64,000 nucleotides of DNA from contig NZ_BCUV01000006.1 of assembly GCF_001591405.1 (NCBI RefSeq), positions 828,835-892,834 of the forward strand, given 5' to 3'. Under the pieces are notes generated by a model, which was not told where the DNA came from, ran no database searches, and saw nothing but the letters and a program-made list of their open reading frames with translations. A program made the position numbers and the translations under genes. Below, piece after piece: positions 26,390 to 35,406 of the stretch (the stretch's first letter is position 1; each line of letters begins with the position of its first letter). Source of the stretch: Janibacter terrae NBRC 107853 (GTDB lineage Bacteria; Actinomycetota; Actinomycetes; Actinomycetales; Dermatophilaceae).

Positions 26390-28249
26390 GTGGCACCAGC
26401 CATGCCTGCACGAGTCCGACGTCTGCGGCGCCACCGCCTCGTCGCCGCCGTGGCCGACACCCTCGTCTGGTCGGGAGCCGTCGGCGCAGCGACCGTCCTG
26501 CGGTATGACCTGGACCCCGCCCGCATCAGCCTCGACAACCTGGTCCTCGGGGCAGCGATCGCCTCGGCCGTCCACCTCGTGCTCGGGGTCGCCCTAGGCC
26601 CCTACCTCGTGCGGCACCAGGCGGGCTCCTTCGAAGAGGTCTACGCCCTGACCAAGCTCGGCCTGCTGGTCGGTGGGCTGCTCTTCGTCGCCAACTTCTT
26701 CTACGAACCCCTCCTGCTCCCCAGGTCGGTGCCCCTCACGGCGACGGCCATGGCCCTGATCGGCATGTTCGGCGCCCGGTTCGTCATCCGCGCCATGGAT
26801 GTCGACACGCCAGACCCCGACGCCCGGAGGGTCGTCGTCTTCGGCGCCGGCGAAGGGGGGCACCAGCTCATCCGCTCGATGCTGCGTGACCCGCAGGAGG
26901 GGCTGCTCCCGGTGGCCATCCTCGATGACGACCCGCGCAAGCGGCGCCTGCGCATCGACGGCGTGCGGGTACGAGGGCGACGTGCCGACCTCGAGACGGT
27001 CGCGGATCGGGTGGACGCCACCACCTTGGCGGTGGCGATCCCGAGCGCCGACTCGGACCTGATCCTCGACCTGCAGGACCGAGCGGCACGAGCCGGACTC
27101 GAGCTGCTCGTCCTCCCGTCCACCTCGGAGATCATCGGGCTGCGCGGCGCCCGCAGCCTGCGCAGCATCGACCTGCGCGACCTCCTCGGCCGCCAACCGA
27201 TCGAGCTGGACTCGGCAGCCATCGCCCGGACGGTCATGGGCCGGCGCGTGCTCGTCACCGGTGCCGGCGGTTCCATCGGCTCCGAGCTCTGCAGGCAGAT
27301 CTCGCGGTACTCGCCCGCGAGTCTCGTGATGCTCGACCGCGACGAGACGGCGCTGCAGGGGACGCAGATGAGCCTGACCGGCCGTGGCCTCTTCGAGGGT
27401 GACGACGTCGTCCTCGCCGACATCCGGGACGTCGACCGGCTGTTCGAGGTCTTCGTCGAGCACGAACCGCAGGTGGTCTTCCACGCCGCGGCGCTCAAGC
27501 ACCTGTCGATCTTGGAGCGGACCCCGAGCGAGGCGTGGAAGACCAACGTGATCGGCACACTCAACGTCCTGGAGACAGCCAGGGCCCACGGCGTCGCCAC
27601 TTTCGTCAACATCTCGACGGACAAGGCTGCCAACCCCCAGAGCATCCTGGGCTACAGCAAGCGGCTGACGGAGCGGCTGACCGCCGGGTTCGCGCGCAAC
27701 TACGGCGGCACCTTCGTCAGTGTCCGTTTCGGCAACGTCCTGGGTTCCCGCGGATCGGTCGTGGGCATCTTTTCCACCCAGATCGACCGCGGTGGACCGG
27801 TGACGGTGACCCACCCCGATGTCGAGCGGTACTTCATGCTGGTGGAAGAGGCCTGCCAGCTCGTGCTACAGGCCGCGGCAGTCGGCCAGCACGGCGATGT
27901 GATGGTGCTCGACATGGGCCGGCCGGCCAAGATCGCAGACGTCGCGCGGACCTTGATATCGCTGGCTGGACGCCCTGACACCGACATCGTCTACACGGGA
28001 CTGCGGCCGGGCGAGAAGCTCCGGGAGGAGTTGTTCTCCGACGGAGAGACCATCCTGGGCTCGGGGCACCCCCGCGTGGCGCACGTCCCCGTCCACGCCA
28101 TGACGACCCAGCAGATCGGCGGACTACGTGCCGCGTCCGAGGACGAGGCCATGGCTTGGATGGCGCAGGGTCGACCGCGTCAGGTCACCGAGGACGGATC
28201 CCGGCCTGTGCGGCCCGGCGCCCCAGCCGACCTCGACATCCGTCGGTGA
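26390..28249 (+). CDS. CapD/FlaA1-type nucleoside-diphosphate-sugar dehydratase
   Basis: A 619-residue polysaccharide biosynthesis membrane enzyme. The N-terminal third has about four hydrophobic helices, then a first Rossmann domain (FGAGEGGHQL). The C-terminal extended SDR domain has VTGAGGSIGSELCRQI, HAAALKHLSILE, NISTDKAANPQSILGYSKR and GLRPGEKLREELFSDGE. Relatives convert UDP-GlcNAc into 4-keto-6-deoxy sugars. The start is GTG 26390, with GGGAGGGG immediately upstream; GTG 26369 lacks this. Its stop overlaps the next gene's GTG start by four bases, so the two are coupled. Confidence 0.92.
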   Translation: MAPAMPARVRRLRRHRLVAAVADTLVWSGAVGAATVLRYDLDPARISLDNLVLGAAIASAVHLVLGVALGPYLVRHQAGSFEEVYALTKLGLLVGGLLFVANFFYEPLLLPRSVPLTATAMALIGMFGARFVIRAMDVDTPDPDARRVVVFGAGEGGHQLIRSMLRDPQEGLLPVAILDDDPRKRRLRIDGVRVRGRRADLETVADRVDATTLAVAIPSADSDLILDLQDRAARAGLELLVLPSTSEIIGLRGARSLRSIDLRDLLGRQPIELDSAAIARTVMGRRVLVTGAGGSIGSELCRQISRYSPASLVMLDRDETALQGTQMSLTGRGLFEGDDVVLADIRDVDRLFEVFVEHEPQVVFHAAALKHLSILERTPSEAWKTNVIGTLNVLETARAHGVATFVNISTDKAANPQSILGYSKRLTERLTAGFARNYGGTFVSVRFGNVLGSRGSVVGIFSTQIDRGGPVTVTHPDVERYFMLVEEACQLVLQAAAVGQHGDVMVLDMGRPAKIADVARTLISLAGRPDTDIVYTGLRPGEKLREELFSDGETILGSGHPRVAHVPVHAMTTQQIGGLRAASEDEAMAWMAQGRPRQVTEDGSRPVRPGAPADLDIRR

Positions 28250-29205
28250 GACCGACGAGTCGCACCTTCGTGCGGGTCACGACGACGACGGCGGTGGTCA
28301 CGTGGGCTGCGGCCCCCGTGGTGCGTTCTGCGCTGAGGGCAGCGGACGTGCTAGACCGCCCCACTCATCGTTCCTCTCACTCGCTGCCCGTGCCCCGCGG
28401 CGGAGGGGTCGCCTGCGCCCTCGGGGTCCTTGCCGGCGGAATACTCGCACGAAGAGAGGGCGGCGGTCTGACGGGACGCCAGGCCCTCGCGGTGGGGGTA
28501 CTCACCACCACGGGTCTCGCGGACGACATCCACGGCCTACCAGCTGCCGTTCGTCTGGCTGTACAGGTCGCAGCAGGTTGGGGCGCCGGCCGTGGAGGCG
28601 CTGACGTGACCGGGGCCCTGGCATTCCCCGTGATCGTCAACGTCGTGAACTTCATGGACGGGATCAACGGCATCACCGGCCTGACGGCCCTGGCGTGGGG
28701 GGTGACCGGTGCCGGCGGTGGCGCCCCGACGGTCGCCGCCCTCGTCGCCGGAGCAGCAGCCGGCTTCCTCCCCTGGAACCTCCCGGGCGGTCAGCTCTTC
28801 CTCGGCGACTCCGGCAGCTACCTCTTCGGCTCGCTCATCGGCTCAGGCGTGCTGTCGACGAGCAGTGCCCGCGAGGCCCAGCGGCTGCTCGTGCCGCTCC
28901 TGCCCTACCTGGCCGATGCCGGTCTCACCCTCTGCCGACGTCACCTGCACGGTGAGCCGCTCCTCGTGGCCCATCGCGAGCACGCCTACCAACGTCTGGT
29001 CCACGAGGCAGGTCTGAGCCACGCGCAGGTGGCTGCGGGCCACGCGGTCGTCGTCGCCGGCCTGGGTCTCGTGGCGCAGCGATGCAGCGCGCCCGTCGCC
29101 ACGGCTACGGGGGTCGTCGTCGCGCTCGCATGGGCCTGCGCGCCCGTGATCGTCAAGCGGATCAGACGAGATCCGCGCCGCTCACGGCAGCAGCTCGCGC
29201 ACTGA
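28246..29205 (+). CDS. WecA/MraY-type undecaprenyl-phosphate sugar-phosphate transferase
   Basis: A 319-residue polytopic enzyme predicted to start glycan assembly by moving a sugar-1-phosphate (often GlcNAc-1-P) onto undecaprenyl phosphate. Family motifs visible are RSSHSLPVPRGGG near the N-terminus, LADDIHGLP, NFMDGINGITG, FLPWNLP and FLGDSGSYLFG, with a His-rich cytoplasmic loop AHREHAYQRLV. The start is GTG 28246 (GTGA overlap). The 3' end overlaps the convergent gene by 24 bases. The exact sugar cannot be read from sequence. Confidence 0.9.
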   Translation: MRPTSRTFVRVTTTTAVVTWAAAPVVRSALRAADVLDRPTHRSSHSLPVPRGGGVACALGVLAGGILARREGGGLTGRQALAVGVLTTTGLADDIHGLPAAVRLAVQVAAGWGAGRGGADVTGALAFPVIVNVVNFMDGINGITGLTALAWGVTGAGGGAPTVAALVAGAAAGFLPWNLPGGQLFLGDSGSYLFGSLIGSGVLSTSSAREAQRLLVPLLPYLADAGLTLCRRHLHGEPLLVAHREHAYQRLVHEAGLSHAQVAAGHAVVVAGLGLVAQRCSAPVATATGVVVALAWACAPVIVKRIRRDPRRSRQQLAH

Positions 29206-30333
29206 CGAGTTACCGGGCCCGCTCTCGGTCTGCGTGCCGGTCTCGCTCGAGGCCGTCGACGACGTCTCGGTGGAGCTGGTCGTCGGTGACTCGGTGGGAG
29301 AGTCGGTCGTCGACGGTGGGATGTAGGTCGGCGAGACGTAGGTCGGCGGGACATAGGTCGGTGGGATGTAGTTCGACGTGGGGGGAGACACCGGTGCCTC
29401 CGTCGACGGCACCGGACTCGTCGTGGTGGGCTCGGGTTCCACGGTCTCCGGGGTGGCCGTCGACGGGCTCTCGGTCGGGACGGCCGTGGTGCTCGTGGCG
29501 CTGGAGCTGTCCGTCGAGTCGGCCCCGAGCAGGGCGTCCACGACCGTCGTGGCCCACAGACTCGCTCCCGCCTCGGACAGGCCCGTCGGCAACCAGTCCG
29601 CCCGCAGCTCGGTCCCCGAGGCATCACGGAAGGCCTCGTCGACGTCGATGACGGGCACTTCTGCGCTCTTGGCCCAGGACCGCTGCTCACTGCGCACCAA
29701 GCCACCTGTCCCGTCCACGGGACGGGGAGGCACCACCAGGGCCAGGACGGCGTCCGGCGCCTGCTTCCGTGCGGCGGCGCGCAGGGCCTTCAGCCCCGGC
29801 CCGACATCCGCCTCGTCCTGCGGGGAGAAGCTGATGAGGACGACATCTGCGTCCTTCGGGATGAGGAACTGCGCTCGGTTGGCCGCGTAGGTGAGGCTGG
29901 CGGCCGCGACCGACCCGTTGCGCAGGGTGAGCTTCTTGCCGGAGCCAGAGGTGGTCTCGTCCAGGTAGCGCGTGGGGTCCGCGGGGTCCAGCTCGGAGTA
30001 GCGGACGGTGCGCTCGCGCTCTCCGGCGACATCGGCCATCTCCTGCACCCATCCCCCGTCCCCAACCCCGGGCTGCGCTCCCAGGACGACCACGACCGGG
30101 TTGGGGCGATGCCGCACGACGCTAGCGGGGCTCGGACTCTTGGTCGTCGTGGAGGACGACGACTTCTCCGAGGTGGTCGAGGACTCGGAGGAGGTGCTGG
30201 ACGACGAGGACAACGAGGGCGGACCCTCCACCCCCACGACCACGGCGAGCACGATGGCGAGGTTGAGGACCACGACCGCCACTCCTACGAGTACCCCGGA
30301 CAGGCGTGCGCGTCTCACGACCGCCAGTATCAC
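29182..30333 (-). CDS. Secreted SGNH-hydrolase-like protein with Ser/Thr/Pro-rich tail
   Basis: A 383-residue exported or anchored protein: N-terminal helix at about 10-35 (LSGVLVGVAVVVLNLAIVLAVVVG), a Ser/Thr linker, and a central domain (about 75-265) of SGNH-like layout with VVVLGAQPG at the block I position. A serine is missing where SGNH enzymes have GDS, so activity is doubtful. SFSPQDEADVG and VDEAFRD fit later blocks. The tail is low complexity with PTYVPP, PTYVSP and PTYIPP repeats, as in wall-spanning stalks. The start is GTG 30333 or GTG 30315. It is divergent from the large propeller gene. Confidence 0.65.
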   Translation of the reverse strand: MILAVVRRARLSGVLVGVAVVVLNLAIVLAVVVGVEGPPSLSSSSSTSSESSTTSEKSSSSTTTKSPSPASVVRHRPNPVVVVLGAQPGVGDGGWVQEMADVAGERERTVRYSELDPADPTRYLDETTSGSGKKLTLRNGSVAAASLTYAANRAQFLIPKDADVVLISFSPQDEADVGPGLKALRAAARKQAPDAVLALVVPPRPVDGTGGLVRSEQRSWAKSAEVPVIDVDEAFRDASGTELRADWLPTGLSEAGASLWATTVVDALLGADSTDSSSATSTTAVPTESPSTATPETVEPEPTTTSPVPSTEAPVSPPTSNYIPPTYVPPTYVSPTYIPPSTTDSPTESPTTSSTETSSTASSETGTQTESGPGNSSVRELLP

Positions 30334-30483
30334 CCATGCCCTTGTTCCGTGGGCAATCGCGGCGCGCTGACCTGCACCCCGCGCTGGGCTCTCGAATGGC
30401 AGACGACTGGTGCATCACCGACAATGGGACTGCCCTGTCCCGTCCACGGGGGGCCACCGTTCCCTTCCATCGGAGCAGCCCGT

Positions 30484-33447
30484 ATGAAGCGACTTCTGCA
30501 TGCGCTCGCCCTCAGCGTCATGACGGGTGCTCTCGTGCTCTCCGTCGCAGTGCCGAGCGCGAGCGCCCTTGTACCGATCACTGCGGGTCCTGAGGCTTGG
30601 GGTCAGTTCGAGTCCACGGGGCTGACCCCGCAAGGATGGTCGACGAGCGCCCCCTCACCGAACCGCGTGGTGGTCTCCAGCAGCCGAGCGATCTCCGGAT
30701 CACGTTCGCTCATGGTCGACGACACGTCCACCACTGCAGCCGCTTCCGCCACCCGACCGCGCTTCGGCGCCCACCCCCGTCGGACCTACTACGTCGCTGC
30801 CTACGCCTACCAGACCGGCGGAAGCCAGCTGATGCGTATCAACTGGTATGACGCCAACGCCAGGCTCATCGACCGCAGCCAGCGCGCCACCTCCGGGGCA
30901 ACCATGGTGTGGCAGAGGGTCTCGATCGACGCAGTCGCCCCCGAAGGGGCTCGCTACGGCGAGCTGCAGATCACCTCGAGTGCGGCCGGTCGCGGCACTG
31001 TCTGGTGGGACGCGGTGACCCTGCTGACGCCCTTCGTCACGAACAGCGGGGCGGAGGCGACGCCGACGTCCGACGAACCCGTCCCCGGGTGGACCATGAC
31101 GACCAGTGGCGGAGCCAAGGCGAGCCGATCCACCACTCAGGCCCGACTCGGCAAATGGTCCCTGGAACTCGACGACGCCACCACGACCGGCGCGGCACGG
31201 GCCACGAGCGACCTGGTCCCGGTCCAGCCGTCGGTCACCCACACGGTGCGCGCTTGGGTCTTCCCCGTACGTGGCACCTCGTCGCTCGCGGTGACATGGC
31301 ACGACGCCGACAAGCGACCCCTGACCTCCGAGACGGTGTCCGGCAGCAAGCCCTCCGGCCGGTGGGGCCTGATCGCGACGAAGCTCGTCGCACCGACGAG
31401 CGCCCACTACGTCACGGTGCGACCGCAGACCTCGGTCGCCGGCACGGCGCACTCCTACTGGGACGCCTTCAGCGTGCTTCCCACGCCGGGCGCGCCCATC
31501 CCGGCCTTCACCACGACCAGCCTCGGCACGCCCGTGGACGGCGAGGCGCAGACCAAGACGAGTGACATCGTAGTGGTCGGCGGGCGACCGAAGCTGGCGA
31601 CGATCGTCTCGGCCACCCCGGCGCAGCTGCAGCTCCTCGACATCCAGACCAACCGCGTCGAGACGACGATCGACCTGCCCGGCATGAGCGCTGGCCAGGC
31701 GATCACCGCCGGCCAGGACGGCAAGATCTATCTCGGGGGCAACAGCGGCGCGCTCTATCGGTTCACCCCCGGAGCAAGCGCGGTCGAGAACCTCGGACCC
31801 GTGACGGCCAACGCGCGGAACATCTTCGACCTCGACGTCGCCCCTGACGGGACCATCTACGGAGGCAGCTATCCCAAGGCGGAGCTGTGGCGAGTCGACC
31901 CCCGGACGGGCGCCAGTGCCTCGCTGGGGTCGGTCCGGTCCGGCGCCGAGTACGCACGCAGCGTGACGGTCGACGACAAGCACGCCTACGTCGGAGTGGG
32001 CTCCACGAACCCCGAGATCGTCCGCGTCGACGTGGCGGCCCCGTCCAACAAGCTCAGCATCCCCCTGCCGACGCCCGTGACGAGCGGCAACATCACCGAG
32101 CTGGACCTGAGGGGTGGATTCCTCGCCGTCAGGACCCCGTCGGGCACCCAACCGGACGGCAGCAGCTACACGAGCGAACGGCGGCTGTACGACATCAGCC
32201 GCAGGAGCTGGTCCGTCCCAGCGGCCGTCACAGGGCAGTCCCCCTCACCGGTGGACAGCAAGGGCCGCTTCTACTACCTCAGCTACAAGCAGCTCTGGGC
32301 GGTCGACGCATGGACCGGCGTCAAGACCTCCCAAGACGCCACCACGATGCCGGTCGGGCGCGACCGGGACATCGCGCGAGCCACGTTCGGCGGGACTGCG
32401 GGCGAGTGGCTCACGAGCTACGACACCACGGCAGGCCGGCTGCACGCCATCGAGCTGGACACCTTCAAGGAGGTCTCCTACCCGATCGCCTTCTCCTCCG
32501 CACCCATGCAGATCAAGTCCCTGGATGAGGGTGTGGGCGGCACGGCGTACGTGGGCGGGTTCGGTGGCCCGAGCCTGTCCATCGTCGACCCGGCTGATGG
32601 GTCGAAGACCCAGTACCCGAAGACGTCCTACCTCTCCGGCAGCGCGGTCATCGGGGAGGTCGAGGGCTCCGTGGCCAGCGGTCACCACCAGTACCTCGGC
32701 ACCTACACCGACGGTCGGATCTTCCGGCACGACCCGACGCAGCCGTGGTCCGACGGGACGAACCCGACCCTGCTGACGACCCTCGGGCCCTCCCACGCAC
32801 AGGACCGCCCCCTCGCCTGGGCCACCTCGAGCGGACGCACCTACTTCGGGACGGTGCCGAAGTACGGGCTGCGCGGGGGTGGCCTCGGGATCATCGACGG
32901 GGCGAGCTCGACGCCGCGATTCATCCGCAACATCGTGCCGGATCAGTCCGTCGTCAGCGTGGCCGCATCCGGCGACGTCGTGTACGGCGGAACCTCCCGT
33001 TGGGGAGGCCTCGGCGCCGAACCAGCCGCCGGCGGCGCCAAGGTCTTCGCCTACGACGCCTCGTCCGACCGAAAGCTCTGGGAGGTGCAACCTCGGCCGG
33101 ACGTCCAGTCCTTCGGCTCGATCATCGTGGGTCCTGAAGGAACGATCTGGACGGCGGACTCCGGGACCCTCTTCGAGCTGGACCCGAAGACCGGCAAGAC
33201 GCTGCGGACCCTCGTGGTCAACCCCGCGGCGCAGCCCGTCCAACACGCCTACCAGAACTCCGACCTGGCCAGCCATGGCGGGTACATCTACCTGCAGGCG
33301 CTCGACAAGGTGTACGCAGTCGACCCGGCGACGCTGCGGGTCGCGACGCCGGTGCCGGCAGGGGTCAGCACCCGCCGGATCGCGATCGTCGACAACTATC
33401 TCCTCCACCCCGTCGGCGCCAAGCTGATGCGGACGACGATCCGCTGA
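30484..33447 (+). CDS. Secreted protein with two carbohydrate-binding-like domains and a beta-propeller
   Basis: A 987-residue exported protein. The signal peptide MKRLLHALALSVMTGALVLSVAVPSASA probably ends near residue 28. Two jelly-roll, CBM4/9-like modules follow (about 30-180 and 185-335), each ending in a Trp-containing strand such as GTVWWDAVTLL and HSYWDAFSVLP. The C-terminal about 640 residues are a beta-propeller closely related to the protein at 24205-26286 (GQSPSPVDS, YLGTYTDGRIFRHD, GGTSRWGGLG). The start is ATG 30484, with GGAG upstream; the frame is open 125 codons further but without support. Binding to cell-surface glycan is inferred. Confidence 0.75.
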   Translation: MKRLLHALALSVMTGALVLSVAVPSASALVPITAGPEAWGQFESTGLTPQGWSTSAPSPNRVVVSSSRAISGSRSLMVDDTSTTAAASATRPRFGAHPRRTYYVAAYAYQTGGSQLMRINWYDANARLIDRSQRATSGATMVWQRVSIDAVAPEGARYGELQITSSAAGRGTVWWDAVTLLTPFVTNSGAEATPTSDEPVPGWTMTTSGGAKASRSTTQARLGKWSLELDDATTTGAARATSDLVPVQPSVTHTVRAWVFPVRGTSSLAVTWHDADKRPLTSETVSGSKPSGRWGLIATKLVAPTSAHYVTVRPQTSVAGTAHSYWDAFSVLPTPGAPIPAFTTTSLGTPVDGEAQTKTSDIVVVGGRPKLATIVSATPAQLQLLDIQTNRVETTIDLPGMSAGQAITAGQDGKIYLGGNSGALYRFTPGASAVENLGPVTANARNIFDLDVAPDGTIYGGSYPKAELWRVDPRTGASASLGSVRSGAEYARSVTVDDKHAYVGVGSTNPEIVRVDVAAPSNKLSIPLPTPVTSGNITELDLRGGFLAVRTPSGTQPDGSSYTSERRLYDISRRSWSVPAAVTGQSPSPVDSKGRFYYLSYKQLWAVDAWTGVKTSQDATTMPVGRDRDIARATFGGTAGEWLTSYDTTAGRLHAIELDTFKEVSYPIAFSSAPMQIKSLDEGVGGTAYVGGFGGPSLSIVDPADGSKTQYPKTSYLSGSAVIGEVEGSVASGHHQYLGTYTDGRIFRHDPTQPWSDGTNPTLLTTLGPSHAQDRPLAWATSSGRTYFGTVPKYGLRGGGLGIIDGASSTPRFIRNIVPDQSVVSVAASGDVVYGGTSRWGGLGAEPAAGGAKVFAYDASSDRKLWEVQPRPDVQSFGSIIVGPEGTIWTADSGTLFELDPKTGKTLRTLVVNPAAQPVQHAYQNSDLASHGGYIYLQALDKVYAVDPATLRVATPVPAGVSTRRIAIVDNYLLHPVGAKLMRTTIR

Positions 33448-33475
33448 CCCTGTCGCGACACCGAGGAGATACGTT

Positions 33476-35383
33476 GTGCCCAGCGATCGAAGGGGGAAGT
33501 CCGTGACGTCCGCGGCCCGTACGGCTCTGTGGCACCTGCGTAAGGGCGGCATACGCCAGGTGCGGACCTGGCGGCGACGCCAGCGCGTCGGTGGCGGCGT
33601 CCCGACCGTGACGGGCACCGACTTCCCGGAGTGGCCGGTCCAGGACCGGCCTCCGCGACGACCCGACCTGCGGGTCGCGGTGGTCCTCGACGACTTCAGC
33701 CGGCTGGCTCTGGCCCCCGAGTGGTACCAGATCGAGGTGACACCTTCCAGGTGGCGCACTCAGGTGGCCGAAGGCCTCGACCTGCTCTTCGTCGAGTCGG
33801 CCTGGCATGGCAACGGCGGCACCTGGCGGTACCAGCTCACCGGGTCCAAGGCCCCCTCCCCCGAGCTCGTCGCCCTCGTCGAGCACTGCCGCTCGGCGGG
33901 TGTACCGACCGTCTTCTGGTGCAAGGAGGACCCGGTCCACTTCGACGACTTCGTCGACACCGCATCCCTCTTCGACCATGTCCTCACCACCGACGTCGAG
34001 ATGCTGCCGCGCTACCGGGAGCGGCTCGGCCACGACCGGGTGGGCGTCATGCCCTTCGCAGCCCAGGAGCGCATCCACAACCCCATCCGCCCGGCCGGGG
34101 GCCATGCAAGCCGCGACATCGCCTTCGCCGGCATGTACTTCGCCCACAAGTACCCGGAGCGTCGTGAGCAGATGGACCTCCTGCTCGGCGCGGCCGACCG
34201 AGTCTCACCGCGGATGGAACACGGTCTCGAGATCTTCTCCCGGTTCGCCGGGGGCGATGCCAACTACCAGTTCCCGCCGCCGCTCGACGAACGGGTCCGG
34301 GGATCGCTGTCGTACGGGCAGATCCTCACGGCCTACCGCTCCTTCAAGGTCTTCCTCAACGTCAACTCGGTCGTCGGCAGCCCGAGCATGTGCGCCCGGC
34401 GGGTCTTCGAGATCTCTGCCTGCGGGACCCCTGTCGTCTCCACCCCCAGTCCCGCCCTCGACGCCTCCTTCCCCGAGGACGAGGTCGTGCGGGTGGCCGA
34501 GCCGCAGCAGGCTGAATGGATGCTGCGCGCCCTGGTCCGTAGCCCGCTGCTGCGGGACTCGATGGTGCACCGCGCGCAACGGCGCATCTGGCGCGAGCAC
34601 ACGTACGCGGCCCGCATCGACGCCGTCCTCGAGGCCGTGGGGCTCGACGAGCACATCCGAGCTCCGCGCACGGTCACGGCGCTCGTGTCGACCAACCGAC
34701 CGCACCAGCTGGAGCACGTGATCGGCCAGGTCGGTCAGCAGCGCGACGTCACCGTCCAGCTGGCGCTGCTCATGCACGGCTTCGAAGACGAGGCACGGGT
34801 GCGGACGCTGGCGGCCGAGCACGGCATCGACGACCTCGTCGTCCTCCACGCCGATCAGCAGGTCACCCTCGGGGCATGCCTCAACCGGCTCGTCGATGCC
34901 GCGACGGGCGACGTGGTCGCCAAGATGGACGACGACGACCTGTACGGCGAGTACTACCTCTTCGACAGCCTGCAGGCCCTGGAGTACTCAGGCGCCGACG
35001 TCGTGGGCAAGCAGGCCCACCAGATGCACCTGGAAGGACAGGGCGCACTCATCGTGCGCTTCCCCGAGCGCGAGCACCGCTTCACCGACTTCGTCGCCGG
35101 CCCGACGATCGTCATGCCGCGCTCGGTGGCGCTCAAGCACCGCTTCCCCGACGTCCAGATCGGCGAGGACAGCGGGCTGCTGAGACGCGTGACTAAAGCC
35201 GGCGGCACGGTCTACTCAGCGGACCGGTTTGAGTTCGTGCAGGTGCGCGGCCACCGAAAGCATACTTGGTTAAGTTCAGATGCGGAGTTGTTAGCGAACG
35301 CCACCGTGACGGTGATACCGGACATGAAACTTCACGGACAACGCTCGGTTATCTGCCCTACAACCCCGTACCCGAAGCACTAG
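33476..35383 (+). CDS. Two-module glycosyltransferase (CgeB-like + GT2)
   Basis: A 635-residue cytoplasmic protein. The first module (about 65-395) is CgeB/DUF3880-like with LLFVESAWHG, WCKEDPVHFDDFVDTA, VLTTDVEML and a GT-B-type C-terminal half (CARRVFEISACGTPVVST). The second (about 400-635) is GT2-like with TALVSTNRP and KMDDDDLYG, the DxD metal site, then GEDSGLLRRV. The start is GTG 33476, with GAGGAGAT upstream. From about base 35190, roughly the last 60 codons, base use shifts to the lower-GC style of the following genes, so the 3' end seems to have been exchanged. Confidence 0.83.
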   Translation: MPSDRRGKSVTSAARTALWHLRKGGIRQVRTWRRRQRVGGGVPTVTGTDFPEWPVQDRPPRRPDLRVAVVLDDFSRLALAPEWYQIEVTPSRWRTQVAEGLDLLFVESAWHGNGGTWRYQLTGSKAPSPELVALVEHCRSAGVPTVFWCKEDPVHFDDFVDTASLFDHVLTTDVEMLPRYRERLGHDRVGVMPFAAQERIHNPIRPAGGHASRDIAFAGMYFAHKYPERREQMDLLLGAADRVSPRMEHGLEIFSRFAGGDANYQFPPPLDERVRGSLSYGQILTAYRSFKVFLNVNSVVGSPSMCARRVFEISACGTPVVSTPSPALDASFPEDEVVRVAEPQQAEWMLRALVRSPLLRDSMVHRAQRRIWREHTYAARIDAVLEAVGLDEHIRAPRTVTALVSTNRPHQLEHVIGQVGQQRDVTVQLALLMHGFEDEARVRTLAAEHGIDDLVVLHADQQVTLGACLNRLVDAATGDVVAKMDDDDLYGEYYLFDSLQALEYSGADVVGKQAHQMHLEGQGALIVRFPEREHRFTDFVAGPTIVMPRSVALKHRFPDVQIGEDSGLLRRVTKAGGTVYSADRFEFVQVRGHRKHTWLSSDAELLANATVTVIPDMKLHGQRSVICPTTPYPKH

Positions 35384-35406
35384 GGCCCCGCCCGAAAGGC
35401 ACTGGC

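Noticed and set aside
24205..33447. Prophage or integrative element carrying the polysaccharide genes
   Set aside because: No integrase, phage structural genes or attachment-site duplication were seen. The tRNA gene at 2240 is far away and not followed by foreign DNA.
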